Shown: positions 47,745 through 60,000, numbered from the stretch's first letter. The stretch: 62,236 bases of DNA from Paludibacteraceae bacterium (GCA_024399545.1 JAKSNS010000011.1:1-62236); one strand, 5' to 3'. Notes: generated from the letters alone by a model not told the origin. Numbers and translations: made by a program.

Positions 47745-49757
47745 TTGAGGAAAGCGGTTATATACATACTACTTATGGTTGCGTCGTGTGGTGTGGTGTG
47801 TGCGCAATTGAACACGGACAGGCTGATGAGTGTAGGGCGGAGTGCGCTATACTTTCAAGACTATGTGCTTAGTATCCAGTACTTCAACAAAGTGATACAG
47901 GTAAAGCCGAACTTGGCAGAACCATACTTCTTCAGGGCAGTGGCGAAAATATACCTTGAGGACTACGATGGTGCGAAAAGAGACCTCGACAGTGTCATAC
48001 GTAGAAACCCTTTCATGCCAATGGCTTACTACTCGAGGGGATTCGTGGCTTGCAGGATGGAAAAATGGGAAGAGGCAGAGAGAGACATGCAGATGGCGTT
48101 GGAATACAGCCCTGAAAACGTCACGTACAGGATAAACCTCGTAAACATATACGAAGCTACGGAAAGACTGGACTCTGCAATGGCGGTGTTGGAATTGATG
48201 GTGAGACAATCGCCAAAATGGACAGAATTGAAACTGGAGAAAATGCGGTTGCAGGTAGAAATGGGTGATACTATAGGGGCGAAAGAGGTGGCTAACACCC
48301 TTGTGGCCGAAGAACCACACAATGAGATGGCGTACAGCGCAAGGGCTTTCGTATATCTGATGCTTGAAGAGGAAGACTCGGCGTTGATAGACTGCGACAA
48401 AGCGGTGAAACTCGGGACAAGCAATCCCAACGTATATATAAACAGGGGTATAATAAACTACAAACGCAACAAATTCAGGGAGGCGATGGCGGATTACGGT
48501 AAAGCCATAGAGTTGGACGGAAGCAACGTCAACGCATTATTCAACAGGGCTTTATTGCGTTGCGAACTGGGCGACCACAACAATGCGTTGAGCGACCTTG
48601 ACAAACTGATAACAATAGAGCCAGACTTGGATGAAGCCATATACCAGAGAGGTGTCGTAAACGCATTCCTTGGTAACACTAAAGAGGCGATAACGGACTT
48701 CTCGACAATAATAGAGCGTCACCCGACATTCGTCCCTGCATACTACGCAAGGGCGGAGCAATATGAGAAACAGAGGAAACCTAAAGAGGCGTACCTTGAC
48801 AAAGAGGCTGCCTATAGATTGATGGAAGACCACAAAAACGGCAGGAAACCCAAGAAAAAAGACCAGTTGCAGACAAAAGCGAAAGTTGCTAGTGAAGAAT
48901 CAATAGTAGAGAGCGTAGCCAGCATGTTCGTGTCAAGCAAAGAGGAATCAGAGACAGAGAGCGGGGTGCGCGGACTGGTGCAGAACCAGAGGATAGATCT
49001 TAGTAACGAGGACAACTTCATAATCTCGTACTACCACAGCGACCAAAACAGTCTGATAAACAAAGAGTACAATCCGCTGGAACTCCAAGACTTCGTGAAA
49101 AAATACCTGAAAGGCAAAGACCTCTATATGGTGACGAAAGAGACACCGTTGACAAGCAGCATAACGAACTACTACTTCTCGGAGATTGAAGGGCTTTCAC
49201 GCTCAATAGTCAGCCAACCATATAACGGCGTATTGTATCTGTTGAGGGGATTGGACTACGCCGCACTTCAGGATTTTGGCAATGCCTTGGACGATTTCAC
49301 GAGGGCAATAGTTTATGGCGTGGATGATGGGATAGCCTATTTCATGAGAGCCTGCATAAGATACAAACAATATGAGGCACTAACGGAACAGATAGCCAAC
49401 GAACATAAATTGAGCGGGAAAGCATTGTCTAAAGAGTGGGAACTGGTGCTTAGGGATATGGAACAAGCCATAGACTTAATGCCAAAAGCTGGATTTACAT
49501 GGTACAACAAAGGTAATATGCTGACAATGAAGAAAGAATACCATAAGGCTATCCAGTGTTACAACAAGGCGGTGGAACTTGAGCCTGGGCTGGGCGAAGC
49601 GTACTTCAACCGAGGGTTGACGTATATGCTCAGCGGTGACATTGAACGTGCGAAAGAGGATATGAGTAAAGCGGGGGAATTGGGTATTTATCGTTCCTAT
49701 AGGATAATAAAAGAGTTAAAAAAACAGGAAGCAATGGCAGCTTCGAAGAAAAAATAA
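47745..49757 (+). CDS. Secreted TPR-repeat protein
   Basis: 670 aa from a TTG start 3 nt after dapA. A signal peptide (ending near VVCAQ) is followed by at least nine TPR units in two blocks (about 35-370 and 490-655), with consensus such as [18 protein letters not shown] and [19 protein letters not shown] charged linker (about 370-450) separates the blocks. It is probably a periplasmic scaffold. Confidence 0.9.
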   Translation: MRKAVIYILLMVASCGVVCAQLNTDRLMSVGRSALYFQDYVLSIQYFNKVIQVKPNLAEPYFFRAVAKIYLEDYDGAKRDLDSVIRRNPFMPMAYYSRGFVACRMEKWEEAERDMQMALEYSPENVTYRINLVNIYEATERLDSAMAVLELMVRQSPKWTELKLEKMRLQVEMGDTIGAKEVANTLVAEEPHNEMAYSARAFVYLMLEEEDSALIDCDKAVKLGTSNPNVYINRGIINYKRNKFREAMADYGKAIELDGSNVNALFNRALLRCELGDHNNALSDLDKLITIEPDLDEAIYQRGVVNAFLGNTKEAITDFSTIIERHPTFVPAYYARAEQYEKQRKPKEAYLDKEAAYRLMEDHKNGRKPKKKDQLQTKAKVASEESIVESVASMFVSSKEESETESGVRGLVQNQRIDLSNEDNFIISYYHSDQNSLINKEYNPLELQDFVKKYLKGKDLYMVTKETPLTSSITNYYFSEIEGLSRSIVSQPYNGVLYLLRGLDYAALQDFGNALDDFTRAIVYGVDDGIAYFMRACIRYKQYEALTEQIANEHKLSGKALSKEWELVLRDMEQAIDLMPKAGFTWYNKGNMLTMKKEYHKAIQCYNKAVELEPGLGEAYFNRGLTYMLSGDIERAKEDMSKAGELGIYRSYRIIKELKKQEAMAASKKK

Positions 49758-49761
49758 AATC

Positions 49762-52371
49762 ATGGCAGTAGTTGAGACCCCGTTAATGAAACAGTATCAG
49801 GAGATTAAAGGGCAATATCCTGACGCTATACTGTTGTTCCGTGTAGGCGACTTTTACGAGACATTCTCGGAAGATGCGATAAAAGCGAGTGCCATTCTTG
49901 GAATAACGCTAACGCGTAGGGCAAACGGTGCGGCGCAATTCGTTGAGTTGGCGGGATTTCCGTTCCATGCCCTTGACACCTACCTGCCGAAACTGATAAG
50001 GCATGGCCTTCGAGTGGCAATTTGCGAGCAGATGGAAGACCCGAAAAAAGCCAAAGGGTTAGTTGAACGTGACGTGATAGAACTTGTCACACCTGCCACA
50101 AGCATGAACGACAACGTGTTGGAAGTCAAAGAGAACAACTTCCTTGCCTCGATTGTCATAGACAAAAGGGTGGTGGGCCTTAGCCTATTGGACATAACCA
50201 CGGGCGAATACCTCGTCACGGAGGGAAGCGCTGAGCATATAGAGAAACTTATGCAATCTTTCCAACCTAAAGAGGTTCTATATCAGGAGGGTACGAGGGA
50301 CTTGGCCATAAACGCCATAGGAACGAAATGGAGATTCCAGCAGATGTCGGAATGGATGTTCACAATAGAAAACTCCGAAGAGAGGTTGTTGAACCACTTC
50401 GAGGTCAAGAACTTAAGAGGATTTGGCGTTGACAAATTCAAGGCAGGGCTTATAGCGGCTGGCGTGATACTTTATTACCTGGACGAGACGAAACACACCA
50501 ACACACGCCATATCAAATCAATAGCGAGGATAGACGACGAACGTAGCGTGTGGATGGACGGGTTCACGGTGCGTAACCTTGAACTGCTCACGCCAATGGG
50601 TGTTGGTGGGCAAAGCCTTTGCCAGGTGATTGACGGCACACTAACGCCGATGGGCGGACGAATGCTGAGGCGTTGGATAAGTTTTCCGTTGAAAAACGTA
50701 AACGAAATAACAGCACGCCAGCAAGTTGTGACATATATGTTCCGTGACGTGGAGATGAGGGAGATGCTCATAGGACAACTGTCGAAAGTTGGGGATATGG
50801 AGAGAATATCGTCAAAAGTGGGTGTTGGCAGGGTAGTGCCTCGTGATATATGGCAACTGAAAGTGGGACTGAGGGCTGTAGGACAGATTCGTCAGATAGC
50901 GTTGAAAGCGAAAGAGTGCCAACCGCTGCAAAGTATGGCTGACGCATTAAACGGATGTGACGTGCTGTGCGACAACATAGAAAAGACCCTGAACGAAGAG
51001 TGCAACAGCCTGAACAAAGGAGGTTTCATAGCAAAAGGCGTGGATGAGGAGTTGGACGAACTGAGGGACATAGTATTCAACAGCAAGGATTACTTGTTGA
51101 GACTTCAGCAACGAGAATCCGAGGCAACGGGCATAAGTAGCTTGAAGATAGGATACAACAACGTTTTCGGGTACTATATGGAGGTGCGTAACACACACAA
51201 AGACAAAGTGCCGGAAGAGTGGATACGCAAACAGACATTGGCGAACGCTGAGAGGTACATAACTGAGGAACTGAAAGAATACGAGACGAAAATACTTACC
51301 GCCGAAGAGAAAATCGGCGAGATTGAGCGCAGGTTGTTCGACGAACTGACGGCACTTGTGCTTGAATACATAGAAGCCATCCACACAGACTGTTACTATA
51401 TAGCGCAATTGGATTGCCTGATAGGTTTCGCATGCGTAAGCGCAAACAACGGCTACAACCCTCCTGTGGTGGATGACGGCGACGTACTGTCAATCACCCA
51501 AGGGCGACACCCCGTAATAGAGAGGCTGATGAAAGCCGACGAGCATTATGTGCCTAACGACATATTCCTGGACAACGATAAACAGCAGATAATGATAATA
51601 ACGGGGCCTAACATGGCGGGTAAGAGCGCGTTGCTGAGGCAGACGGCGTTGATAGTGCTGATGGCGCAGGTTGGGTGCTTCGTGCCTGCCGAGAGTGCGC
51701 ATATAGGCGTTGTTGACAAGATATTCACGCGTGTAGGAGCAAGCGACAACCTCAGCGCAGGGGATAGTACTTTTATGGTAGAGATGAACGAGGCTGCCAC
51801 CATATTGAACAACATGACAGACAGAAGCCTTGTGCTGTTTGATGAACTCGGACGCGGGACAAGTACCTACGACGGTATCTCAATAGCTTGGTCCATAGTG
51901 GAATATATACATGAGACAAACGGCAAACACGCTAAGACGCTTTTCGCCACACACTACCATGAACTGAACGATATGGAGAAATCATTCCCTCGCATAAAAA
52001 ACTGGAATGTCAGTGTCTGCGAGGTGGATAAGAAGGTGATTTTCTTGCGTAAACTTGAACGTGGTGGCAGCGAACACAGCTTCGGTATTCATGTGGCAAG
52101 GATGGCGGGAATGCCGAAAGACGTTGTGGCAAGGGCGAATGACCTTCTCGAACAATTTGAGGATGAGGGGCAGAAAAGCCGTATGAGTATAAGTGCGGGG
52201 AAACCAGCGGAGAAAAAAGAGGGCATACAGTTGAGTCTTTTTGCACTGGACGACCCTACGCTGGAGGCTGTGCGTGATGAGATTTTGAAGGTGGATATCA
52301 ACTCGTTGACACCACTTGAGGCATTGAATAAACTGAGCGAGATTAAGAAAATAGTCACGGGGAAAAGTTAA
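49762..52371 (+). CDS. mutS: DNA mismatch repair protein MutS
   Basis: 869 aa. The N-terminal mismatch-binding domain has the Phe-x-Glu motif region ([12 protein letters not shown] near 25-36). The ATPase has Walker [16 protein letters not shown] (about 613), Walker [18 protein letters not shown] and THYHEL. Domain order and length are normal for MutS1. It starts 4 nt after the TPR gene. Confidence 0.97.
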   Translation: MAVVETPLMKQYQEIKGQYPDAILLFRVGDFYETFSEDAIKASAILGITLTRRANGAAQFVELAGFPFHALDTYLPKLIRHGLRVAICEQMEDPKKAKGLVERDVIELVTPATSMNDNVLEVKENNFLASIVIDKRVVGLSLLDITTGEYLVTEGSAEHIEKLMQSFQPKEVLYQEGTRDLAINAIGTKWRFQQMSEWMFTIENSEERLLNHFEVKNLRGFGVDKFKAGLIAAGVILYYLDETKHTNTRHIKSIARIDDERSVWMDGFTVRNLELLTPMGVGGQSLCQVIDGTLTPMGGRMLRRWISFPLKNVNEITARQQVVTYMFRDVEMREMLIGQLSKVGDMERISSKVGVGRVVPRDIWQLKVGLRAVGQIRQIALKAKECQPLQSMADALNGCDVLCDNIEKTLNEECNSLNKGGFIAKGVDEELDELRDIVFNSKDYLLRLQQRESEATGISSLKIGYNNVFGYYMEVRNTHKDKVPEEWIRKQTLANAERYITEELKEYETKILTAEEKIGEIERRLFDELTALVLEYIEAIHTDCYYIAQLDCLIGFACVSANNGYNPPVVDDGDVLSITQGRHPVIERLMKADEHYVPNDIFLDNDKQQIMIITGPNMAGKSALLRQTALIVLMAQVGCFVPAESAHIGVVDKIFTRVGASDNLSAGDSTFMVEMNEAATILNNMTDRSLVLFDELGRGTSTYDGISIAWSIVEYIHETNGKHAKTLFATHYHELNDMEKSFPRIKNWNVSVCEVDKKVIFLRKLERGGSEHSFGIHVARMAGMPKDVVARANDLLEQFEDEGQKSRMSISAGKPAEKKEGIQLSLFALDDPTLEAVRDEILKVDINSLTPLEALNKLSEIKKIVTGKS

Positions 52372-52383
52372 ACACGAAATATT

Positions 52384-52866
52384 ATGAAAAGGTTAATGAT
52401 GGCATTCACGCTGTGCCTTGTTAGCGTGGCAATGTTCGGCCAATTGAATTTTGGCGGAGGTGGAAACGCAAAAAAAGTAACATGTTTCTACAAAGACGGC
52501 TTTGGCGAAATTAAGATTTCGGAAGAGAAATACGTGGTGGAAGTCAAAGACCTGAACAAGAAAGACGGGACGTTCAAAATGTTCCTTGGCAATGACGCTG
52601 AATCTGCAAAAGAGAGTATAAATCAGATTATTGCGTGGTGCAAAGGTGCGGCGATGAAAGACTACATTGAGGTAAATCAGGAAGATGGCACGACCGTGGT
52701 GCTTTATATGTTCAAAAACGGTCAGCTGATAATGTCGTACGGTGACATTGATTATGTTACAGAAAAATTCAACAGCTTGGTTAACAACAAGAAAATGACC
52801 AAGAAAGAACAACCATTCGGCTATATGTTGGTGGTGGCATTCGAGCGTGCCCTTGAGAAAATGTAA
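52384..52866 (+). CDS. Small secreted protein of unknown function
   Basis: 160 aa. A signal peptide (MKRLMMAFTLCLVSVAMFGQ) and a glycine-rich start (LNFGGGGNAKK), followed by a compact alpha/beta domain. No family recognised. It lies 12 nt after mutS and may be co-transcribed. Confidence 0.8.
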   Translation: MKRLMMAFTLCLVSVAMFGQLNFGGGGNAKKVTCFYKDGFGEIKISEEKYVVEVKDLNKKDGTFKMFLGNDAESAKESINQIIAWCKGAAMKDYIEVNQEDGTTVVLYMFKNGQLIMSYGDIDYVTEKFNSLVNNKKMTKKEQPFGYMLVVAFERALEKM

Positions 52867-52928
52867 AATCATGCTACACCTCGGCAAACTCTTTGCTGGG
52901 GTGTAGTGATATATTTATCAATAGTGTC

Positions 52929-53669
52929 ATGGGGAGACTTTACCAGATGATGATGGAGAGGCGTGACGAAAGTCAGGTGACTGTGTTGTCACGGTTTTTC
53001 AGGACGGGCAAGGGGCAGTACGGCGAGGGCGACAAGTTCCTCGGCATAAAAGTACCAGTGACACGGGCGGTTGTAAAAGAGTATGTCAAAGGTGAGGTGC
53101 ACGTTGAGGAGATTGAAGAGTGCGTAACAAGCGAATACCATGAGATGAGGATGGCGGGGTTGCAGGTGCTGGTGTGGATATACAAGAAAAACAAGAAGGA
53201 CGAGGAACGGCAGAGATGGTGCGTGGAATATTATCTCAGCCATCTACAGTGGGTTAACAACTGGGATTTGGTTGACTTGAGTTGCTACGACATTTTGGGG
53301 GATTGGCTGCTGGCGCACGATAGGGGTTTGCTTTATGAACTTGCGCGTAACGGCAAGAGTATATGGGAGCAGCGTGTGGGGATTGTCAGTACTATGGCAT
53401 TTGCAAGGAGTGGGGAACTTGATGATTTATATAACATTGCGGATGTTTTTCTGGAGAAAGAAGGTAGGCTTCATGACCTGTTGCAGAAGGCGGTGGGGTG
53501 GTTGCTGCGCGAGGCTGGGAAAAGGGATGAGGAGCGGCTGAAAGCTTGGTTATGGCCAAGGCGTGGCAAAATGCCGAGAACAATGCTTAGATATGCTATT
53601 GAGAAATTCAGCGAGGAAGAACGAAGGAGGTTTATGAAATCGTGCCGTGGCATAACAGACAACGGTTAG
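52929..53669 (+). CDS. DNA alkylation repair protein (AlkD-like)
   Basis: 246 aa from the ATG at 52929. HEAT-like helical repeats with the AlkD-type N-terminus (FRTGKGQYGEGDKFLGIKVP), and VNNWDLVDLSCYDILGDWL, which holds the typical W-D site residues. AlkD removes 3- and 7-alkylated bases from DNA. An upstream start at 52893 is possible but unlikely. It is followed by a hairpin terminator. Confidence 0.88.
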   Translation: MGRLYQMMMERRDESQVTVLSRFFRTGKGQYGEGDKFLGIKVPVTRAVVKEYVKGEVHVEEIEECVTSEYHEMRMAGLQVLVWIYKKNKKDEERQRWCVEYYLSHLQWVNNWDLVDLSCYDILGDWLLAHDRGLLYELARNGKSIWEQRVGIVSTMAFARSGELDDLYNIADVFLEKEGRLHDLLQKAVGWLLREAGKRDEERLKAWLWPRRGKMPRTMLRYAIEKFSEEERRRFMKSCRGITDNG

Positions 53670-53675
53670 GTTCTT

Positions 53676-53704
53676 AAACGGTCTATGCGGAATACCGTTT
53701 TTCC
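53676..53704 (+). terminator. Terminator after the alkD-like gene
   Basis: AAACGGT (53676-53682), an 11-nt loop and ACCGTTT (53694-53700) followed by TT form a short hairpin with T-run. Confidence 0.75.
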
Positions 53705-53797
53705 ATAATTGCTTTGTTTTTATTTGGAAATTTATATAACTCACATAAAAACAAACCGTTACCTCCAACTCTCTTAACTTTGGGATTGCGTCACCAT

Positions 53798-53936
53798 AAA
53801 AAACGACCTCATCTTTTTTAGTGAAATTATTGAAATTATTGAAATCGCATACACTCCAGAAGCAAGGCAGAGACCAACATACCTTCCTACTTGATAAAAG
53901 AGCAAGCAAAGAGCAAGCCATGTCGTACCATAAAAC
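53798..53936 (-). repeat. 9-mer triple repeat element, copy E (extended)
   Basis: AAAAAACGACCTCATC, then TTTTTTAGTGAAAT and two more TTGAAAT units and CGC; a variable middle (AGAAGCAAGGCAGAGACCAAC); then AAAAGAGCAAGCAAAGAGCAAG and CGTACCATAAAAC. Block order as in 17.7 and 60.2 kb; the middle aligns best to 60.2 kb. Confidence 0.85.
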
Positions 53937-53992
53937 AAAGAAAATAGGAAAAAGACATAATGCAATTTTATTTGAAAATAATTGCAAAAACA

Positions 53993-54024
53993 TTTGGTGG
54001 TAACAGAAAAAAGTCGTACCTTTG
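53993..54024 (+). promoter_or_regulatory. Promoter of rimP-nusA-infB
   Basis: TTTG (53993-53996), a 20-nt spacer and TACCTTTG (54017-54024), followed by CAGCG. The upstream part (TGCAAAAACATTTGG) is almost identical to that of the 16S rRNA promoter. Confidence 0.85.
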
Positions 54025-54095
54025 CAGCGTGAAAGTTTTGTGGGAAGGAGGTCTTGACCGGGACCCCCTTCTTTTTATTAAATACCACAATCGCT

Positions 54096-54554
54096 ATGAT
54101 ACAGAAAGAACTGATTGCCAGTCTTGTAGAAAATAAAATCAACGATACCAGATATTTCCTCGTTGACGTATCAGTCAGCAAGGACAATGTTATAACTATT
54201 GAAGTTGATGCGGACGAAGGCGTGGATATTGACTTTTGTGTGGAACTCAGTCGGTTTGTAGAGTCTAATTTGGACCGCGAAACCGAGGATTTTGAACTTA
54301 ACGTAGGCTCCGCAGGCCTTACATCACCTTTCAAAGTACTCCGCCAATATCAAAAAAACATCGGTAATCAAGTTGAGGTTCTTGCCTTCGACGGACGCAA
54401 ACACAAAGGCGAACTTGTGTCGGTGGATGACGACTCTTTCTCTATTGACGAGACGCTGATGCTCAGGAAAGAGGGCGACAAGCGCAAAAAGGCATACACA
54501 GAGACTATCTCTTTCCGTTACTCCGAAGTAAAACAAACAAAATTAATATTTTAA
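54096..54554 (+). CDS. rimP: Ribosome maturation factor RimP
   Basis: 152 aa from the ATG at 54096. The N-terminal alpha/beta domain (IEVDADEGVDIDFCVELSR, then NVGSAGLTSPFK) and the C-terminal SH3-like domain (about 85-150) match RimP, a 30S assembly factor. The position before nusA and infB is the classical order. It lies 5 nt before nusA. Confidence 0.93.
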   Translation: MIQKELIASLVENKINDTRYFLVDVSVSKDNVITIEVDADEGVDIDFCVELSRFVESNLDRETEDFELNVGSAGLTSPFKVLRQYQKNIGNQVEVLAFDGRKHKGELVSVDDDSFSIDETLMLRKEGDKRKKAYTETISFRYSEVKQTKLIF

Positions 54555-54559
54555 CTAAA

Positions 54560-55819
54560 ATGGCTAAGCACGAAAACGCTACTCTCTTGACTTCTTTCGA
54601 CGAATTCAAGAAAGAAAAAGACATCGACAGATCCACTCTCATCAGCATCCTTGAAGATGCTTTCCGCAAGGAAATCGCTAAAATCTACGGTTCTGACGAG
54701 AATTTCAATATAATTTTCAACCCAGAGAAGAACGACTGCGAGATTATGCGTACACGCATCGTCGTCGAAGATGGTATGGTCGAAGACCCTAACAAGCAGA
54801 TTTCACTCTCCGAGGCTAACCAAATTGACGAATACGAGGTTGACGACGAGGTTTATGAGACAATAGACGTTTCTACATTCGGCCGTCGAGTAGTCCTCAA
54901 TCTTCGACAGACAATCGCTTCTAAAAGCCTTGACATCAAGAAACAGGCGCTTTACGAAAAATACAAAAGCATAATCGGCACAATCGTTACTGGTGAGGTC
55001 TATCAGATTTGGAAACGTGAGGTTCTCCTTTTGGATGACGAGGGCAACGAGATGTTTCTCCCTAAAGAGGAGCAAATCCCTACAGACGTATATCGCAAGG
55101 GTGACCGTGTAAGGGCACTCGTACTCAACGTTGACAACAAGAACAATAACCCTAAAATTTCCCTGTCGCGTACCTCGCCTGATTTCCTCCGTTGCCTCTT
55201 TGAACTGGAAGTCCCTGAAATCCATGACGGTCTTATCACAATCAAAAATGTTGTCCGTGTACCTGGCGAAAAGGCAAAAGTCGCTGTCGAGTCTTTCGAT
55301 GACCGCATTGACCCTGTAGGTGCGTGCGTCGGCATAAAGGGTGCGCGTATCCACGGAATTGTCCGTGAACTTCGTAACGAGAACATTGACGTCATACAAT
55401 ATACTAATAATGTAAGCCTCTATATTTCTCGTGCCTTGACCCCAGCTAAGGTCGTTTCTATACAGTTTGACGATGACAGCAATATTGCTAACGTTTATAT
55501 CAAACCAGACGAAATCTCTCAGGCTATTGGTAAGGGAGGTTACAACATACGTCTTGCCGGTCAATTGACTGGTTACCAACTCGAAGTCCGTAGTGATGAT
55601 GCTGTGTTTGACGAAGAGGATGTTTATCTCAATGACTTTAAGGACGAGATCGACGAGTGGGTTATAGACGTTCTTTACAGTATTGGCTGTGAAACTGCCA
55701 AGAGCGTTTTGAAACTCTCGCGCGAGGAACTTCTCCAGCGCACTGACCTTGAAGAGGAGACTATTGACGATATTATCCGCGTCCTCAAAGCCGAGTTCGA
55801 GTCTGACGAAAACCAATAA
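54560..55819 (+). CDS. nusA: Transcription termination/antitermination protein NusA
   Basis: 419 aa. The N-terminal RNAP-binding domain (about 1-125), S1 domain (about 135-200, [18 protein letters not shown]), and two KH domains (about 205-345, with [20 protein letters not shown] VGIKGARI and [11 protein letters not shown]) are present. A short HhH-like C-terminal segment follows. Length is typical of Bacteroidota NusA. Confidence 0.96.
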   Translation: MAKHENATLLTSFDEFKKEKDIDRSTLISILEDAFRKEIAKIYGSDENFNIIFNPEKNDCEIMRTRIVVEDGMVEDPNKQISLSEANQIDEYEVDDEVYETIDVSTFGRRVVLNLRQTIASKSLDIKKQALYEKYKSIIGTIVTGEVYQIWKREVLLLDDEGNEMFLPKEEQIPTDVYRKGDRVRALVLNVDNKNNNPKISLSRTSPDFLRCLFELEVPEIHDGLITIKNVVRVPGEKAKVAVESFDDRIDPVGACVGIKGARIHGIVRELRNENIDVIQYTNNVSLYISRALTPAKVVSIQFDDDSNIANVYIKPDEISQAIGKGGYNIRLAGQLTGYQLEVRSDDAVFDEEDVYLNDFKDEIDEWVIDVLYSIGCETAKSVLKLSREELLQRTDLEEETIDDIIRVLKAEFESDENQ

Positions 55820-55880
55820 ACCTATAGGTAATTATTGCCTGAAAGCCCCAAAAAAGAGAACAATATCTAATTATATCTAT

Positions 55881-58778
55881 ATGTCGAGATTAGGAAAGTT
55901 GATTAAGGCATTGAACATCAGTGCCGAAACTGCCGCCCAGTTCCTGAAGAAGAAGGGCGAGTCCATCGAAAGCGATGTAAATGCGAAACTTACCAAGGAG
56001 CAGGAGGATTTGCTCATGAAGGAGTTCGCGACTCCCGAGATTCTTCAGAATATCGAGAACGCCCGTATCGCCAAGGCTCAAGAACAGCAGCGAAAGGAAC
56101 AGGAACTCAAAGAGCAGGCTGAGCGCGAACTTCGTGAGAAGGAGGAACGTGAACAGCGTGAACGAGAACTCCGCGAACAGCAGGAACGCGAGGAGAAGGA
56201 ACGCACTCAGCGTGAAGCCGCAGAACAGGAACGTCTCCGCCGTGAACGCGAGGAGGCGGAACGCCGTGCGGCTGAAGAGGCTGAGCGCCAGGCTCAAGCA
56301 AAAAAACTGGTGGATAAAAATAATACCGAGGATAAACCTGCCGACAATGTAGATGTCAAGAATAACCTCAAGGTCGTCGGTAAAATTGACCTTGAATCCA
56401 TAAATTCTTCCACTCGCCCTCCTAAAAAAACCAAGGAGGAGCTCCGTCGTGAGAATAATGCTAAGATGAAGGAGGAGCGCAAACGCCGTGAACGCGAGCA
56501 AAAGGCAAAGACGGCTGACCAGAAAACGCAGCAAAAACCTCAGCAACAACCTAAGTCTCAGCAGCAAAAACCTAAGCAGACAGAAGTTAAACCTCAGACC
56601 ACGGACGCAAAACCTACCACTTCGTTTATTCCTACCGAGGTTCCTAAACTCCAGGGTACTAAGGTTATTGGTAAGATTGATCTCGACGCAAATAATGGAA
56701 ACACCGCTAAACAGGAAGGCTCTGGCAAGAAGAAGAAACGTAACCGTATAGGCGGCGGTCGTGTTGACGTGAACGCCATTCAGGAGAATATCCAAAAGAA
56801 TGCCCAGCAACGCCAAGACCCTAAGGATAAGAAAGGCAAGAAGAACAAAAAGGCTGCTCATGTGGCTCAGGTCTCAGACGAGGACGTTGCAAAGCAGGTT
56901 AAGGAGACTCTCGCACGTCTTACCGAGGGTAATAAGGCTGCCAAGAAGGGTGCTAAGTACCGTAAGGAGAAACGTGACGCAGTAGCGCAGAAGATGCAGG
57001 ATGAGCGTGTTGCGGAGGCAGCTGAGTCCAAGATTCTTAAACTAACCGAGTTCGTTACTGCAAATGAGCTCGCAACAATGATGAACATCACTGTCACTCA
57101 GGTTATTCAGACCTGCTTCAACCTTGGTATGTTCGTCTCTATAAACCAGCGTCTTGACGCTGAGACAATCAACATTGTCGCAGATGAGTTTGGCTTCAAA
57201 ACCGAATTTGTCTCTGCCGATGTCGTTAATGCTATTCAGGAGGAGGAAGACCTAGAGGAGGATCTTCAGTCACGTCCTCCAATCGTCACTGTCATGGGTC
57301 ATGTTGACCATGGTAAGACATCCCTCCTTGACTATATACGCAAGTCAAACGTAATCGCAGGCGAGGCTGGCGGTATCACGCAGCATATTGGTGCCTACAA
57401 TGTCACGCTTGACGATGGCCGTCACATAACGTTCCTTGACACCCCTGGTCACGAGGCTTTTACCGCTATGCGTGCGCGTGGTGCACAGGTGACGGATATT
57501 GCTATAATTATAGTTGCCGCTGACGACAATGTCATGCCTCAGACCGTCGAGGCTATCAACCATGCCTCTGCCGCAGGCGTTCCTATCGTTTTCGCTATCA
57601 ATAAATGTGATAAGCCAAACGCCAACCCTGAGAAGGTTAAAGAGTCGCTTGCCAATATGAATTACCTTGTTGAGGATTGGGGCGGTAAGTACCAGTCGCA
57701 GGACATCTCTGCCAAGAGCGGTAAGGGTGTACAGGAACTCCTCGAAAAGGTGCTGCTTGAGGCTGAGCTCCTTGACCTCAAGGCAAATCCTGACCGTAAG
57801 GCGCAAGGAACAATAATCGAGTCTTCCCTTGACAAAGGTCGTGGCTATGTTGCCACGGTACTTGTCAGCAATGGTACGCTTAACGTAGGCGATGTCATGC
57901 TTGCCGGCACTGCATACGGTCGTGTGAAGGCTATGTTCAATGAGCGTAATCAGCGCATAAAGTCTGCCGGTCCTGCCGAACCTGTGATAGTCCTTGGCTT
58001 GAACGGCGCACCACAGGCTGGTGATAAATTCAATATCTTTGACGAAGACCACGAGGCGCGCGAGATTGCCGCCAAGCGTGAGCAACTTGCCCGTGAACAG
58101 GGTCTTCGCACATCTAAGCACCTTACCCTCGACGAAATCGGTCGTCGTATTGCGCTTGGTAATTTCCAGGAAATCAATGTCATCGTCAAAGGTGACGTTG
58201 ATGGTTCAATCGAGGCTCTTTCCGATTCCCTCATCAAACTCTCGACCGAGGAGATTCAGGTTAACGTCATTCACAAGGCTGTCGGACAAATTTCAGAGAG
58301 TGATATTATGCTTGCGGCAGCTTCAAATGCCATTATCGTAGGTTTCCAGGTTCGTCCTTCTCTTGCTGCACGCAAGATGGCTGAAAAAGAGGAGATTGAT
58401 ATCCGCCTCTATTCAATCATCTATGATGCGATAGAGGAGATGAAGGACGCTATGGCAGGTATGCTTGCCCCTGAAATCAAGGAGGAAATCGTCGCAACGC
58501 TCGAAATCCGTGAGACTTTCAAAATATCAAAGGTCGGCACAATCGCCGGTTGTATGTGTAAGGAGGGTAAAATCAAACGTACGTCCAGGATTCGTCTCAT
58601 ACGCGACGGTATCGTAGTTTATACCGGCGAACTGGCATCTCTCAAGCGTATGAAGGATGATGTCAAGGAAGTTTCCTCGGGCTTTGAGTGCGGTCTCAAC
58701 ATCGCCAACTACAACGACATACATGTCGGCGATATTGTAGAGGCGTTTGAGCAAGTGGAAGTCAAAAAGACACTCTAA
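55881..58778 (+). CDS. infB: Translation initiation factor IF-2
   Basis: 965 aa from the ATG at 55881 (the open frame runs upstream to 55749, inside nusA). An IF2_N domain (about 1-50), a long charged linker rich in Glu/Arg/Lys/Gln (about 75-370), a second IF2_N-like segment, then the GTPase domain with G1 [10 protein letters not shown]3 DTPGHEAF and G4 NKCD, followed by the EF-Tu-like and IF-2 C-terminal domains. It delivers fMet-tRNA to the 30S subunit. Confidence 0.97.
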   Translation: MSRLGKLIKALNISAETAAQFLKKKGESIESDVNAKLTKEQEDLLMKEFATPEILQNIENARIAKAQEQQRKEQELKEQAERELREKEEREQRERELREQQEREEKERTQREAAEQERLRREREEAERRAAEEAERQAQAKKLVDKNNTEDKPADNVDVKNNLKVVGKIDLESINSSTRPPKKTKEELRRENNAKMKEERKRREREQKAKTADQKTQQKPQQQPKSQQQKPKQTEVKPQTTDAKPTTSFIPTEVPKLQGTKVIGKIDLDANNGNTAKQEGSGKKKKRNRIGGGRVDVNAIQENIQKNAQQRQDPKDKKGKKNKKAAHVAQVSDEDVAKQVKETLARLTEGNKAAKKGAKYRKEKRDAVAQKMQDERVAEAAESKILKLTEFVTANELATMMNITVTQVIQTCFNLGMFVSINQRLDAETINIVADEFGFKTEFVSADVVNAIQEEEDLEEDLQSRPPIVTVMGHVDHGKTSLLDYIRKSNVIAGEAGGITQHIGAYNVTLDDGRHITFLDTPGHEAFTAMRARGAQVTDIAIIIVAADDNVMPQTVEAINHASAAGVPIVFAINKCDKPNANPEKVKESLANMNYLVEDWGGKYQSQDISAKSGKGVQELLEKVLLEAELLDLKANPDRKAQGTIIESSLDKGRGYVATVLVSNGTLNVGDVMLAGTAYGRVKAMFNERNQRIKSAGPAEPVIVLGLNGAPQAGDKFNIFDEDHEAREIAAKREQLAREQGLRTSKHLTLDEIGRRIALGNFQEINVIVKGDVDGSIEALSDSLIKLSTEEIQVNVIHKAVGQISESDIMLAAASNAIIVGFQVRPSLAARKMAEKEEIDIRLYSIIYDAIEEMKDAMAGMLAPEIKEEIVATLEIRETFKISKVGTIAGCMCKEGKIKRTSRIRLIRDGIVVYTGELASLKRMKDDVKEVSSGFECGLNIANYNDIHVGDIVEAFEQVEVKKTL

Positions 58779-58788
58779 TTATATTTTT

Positions 58789-58818
58789 AATGGCTAATGC
58801 TTTTCCGCATTAGCCATT
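58789..58818 (+). terminator. Hairpin after infB
   Basis: AATGGCTAATGC (58789-58800), loop TTTTCC and GCATTAGCCATT (58807-58818) form a perfect 12-bp stem. There is no strong T-run, so it may attenuate rather than stop transcription into cvpA. Confidence 0.75.
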
Positions 58819-58828
58819 ATTATAAGTT

Positions 58829-59359
58829 ATGAATTTCCTCGATATAATTTTTCTCATTCCGCTGCTTTTTGGCGCAGTGATAGGTTTCAGGCGTGGTGTC
58901 GTTAAGGAAATCCTGGCTCTTGTGGCTGTGGTGATGGCTGTTTATGTGGCACGGTATTTTTCGCCGGTGCTTTCGGGTTTCCTTATCAATCACTTGTCAA
59001 TCAGCAGGGGAACCGCCTATCCTCTTGGCTATATTCTTGTGCTTGTCATATTTGGCGGGGGTATGTATTTTCTGGCGGAGATGCTGACACGTTTGCTTAA
59101 GGCTATGAAACTCGGGACACTGAACCATATTTTCGGCGGTGTTCTTGGCTTGACGAAATGGGCTTTGATTATCAGTGCGATACTCTGTTTCTTTGCAATC
59201 GTTGACCGTTTCGTCCCTATAAAGACAAAACCCGCCGTACAGCAATCATTGCTTTACCACCCACTTGAGTCATTCATACCGACAATCCTTCCACTCATTT
59301 ACGAGGAGGCCCTCACCAATCCTGAAGAACCTGCTTGTTCCACTGATTCAGAACGTTAG
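58829..59359 (+). CDS. CvpA-family membrane protein
   Basis: 176 aa with four membrane helices. The N-terminus MNFLDIIFLIPLLFGAVIGFRRGVVKEI is split across the CvpA-typical DIIF...GFRRG motif. CvpA is linked to colicin V production and envelope stress resistance in other bacteria. It lies 51 nt after infB. Confidence 0.87.
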   Translation: MNFLDIIFLIPLLFGAVIGFRRGVVKEILALVAVVMAVYVARYFSPVLSGFLINHLSISRGTAYPLGYILVLVIFGGGMYFLAEMLTRLLKAMKLGTLNHIFGGVLGLTKWALIISAILCFFAIVDRFVPIKTKPAVQQSLLYHPLESFIPTILPLIYEEALTNPEEPACSTDSER

Positions 59360-59373
59360 TCCGTTTACAGGCG

Positions 59374-60000
59374 ATGAAATACAGAAACTATATTTTTGAC
59401 CAAGGCAATGTCATCCTGGACATCAACCCCCAGTTGTCGCTTGACGCATTGGCTGCGCTTCTGCCTGAAGAACTTGACGACGCAGTCATAACTCCTGCGG
59501 ACCTTCTCGGAGGTGCGGTAGGCTCGCTTGTCGGTGAGTTTCAGGTGGGTAACATTTCGACTGACAGTTTCCTTGACTCGCTTCTTCCCTCAATGCGTCA
59601 AGGGGTGACGCGAAAGCAACTTCTTGATGCGTGGAATGCCCTTATCCTTGACGTTCCGCAGCAAAGGCGTGACGCTCTTCTGCGTCTCCGTGCCTCTGGC
59701 GCACGCACTTACATGCTTTCAAACACGAACGATGCGCACATGGAGCGTATTTATGAGAAGTGCTTCGGAGGGTCGCGTGACAATATGCTCGTCTATTTTG
59801 ACGACCTTTTTCTCTCGAACGAAATGCACCTTGCCAAACCTGACCCTGCCATTTTCAATGAGCTCATCCGCCATACGGGAATAAATCCCGCCGAGAGTGT
59901 TTTCGTTGATGATTTGCAGAAAAACCTTGACACTGCATCTGCCCTTGGTTTTGACACGCTTCTCTCGACTGGTGATTTCTGGCTTGGCAAACTTATGTAA
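59374..60000 (+). CDS. HAD-superfamily hydrolase
   Basis: 208 aa. Motif I is FDQGNVIL with Asp9; motif II is LSNTND, motif III is KPDP and motif IV is FVDDLQKN. The cap is a helical subclass I type (about 16-95), as in YihX/epoxide-hydrolase-like HADs. The second Asp of DxD is replaced by Gly, as in many GNVI-type members. It is probably a small-molecule phosphatase; the substrate is unknown. Confidence 0.88.
   Translation: MKYRNYIFDQGNVILDINPQLSLDALAALLPEELDDAVITPADLLGGAVGSLVGEFQVGNISTDSFLDSLLPSMRQGVTRKQLLDAWNALILDVPQQRRDALLRLRASGARTYMLSNTNDAHMERIYEKCFGGSRDNMLVYFDDLFLSNEMHLAKPDPAIFNELIRHTGINPAESVFVDDLQKNLDTASALGFDTLLSTGDFWLGKLM

Larger units (their letters stand above)
53670..53992. other. 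Intergenic region with terminator and 9-mer repeat element
   Basis: No gene. Starts with a terminator, then a repeat copy (53798-53936). Apparent reading frames on either strand are driven by the repeat. Confidence 0.7.
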
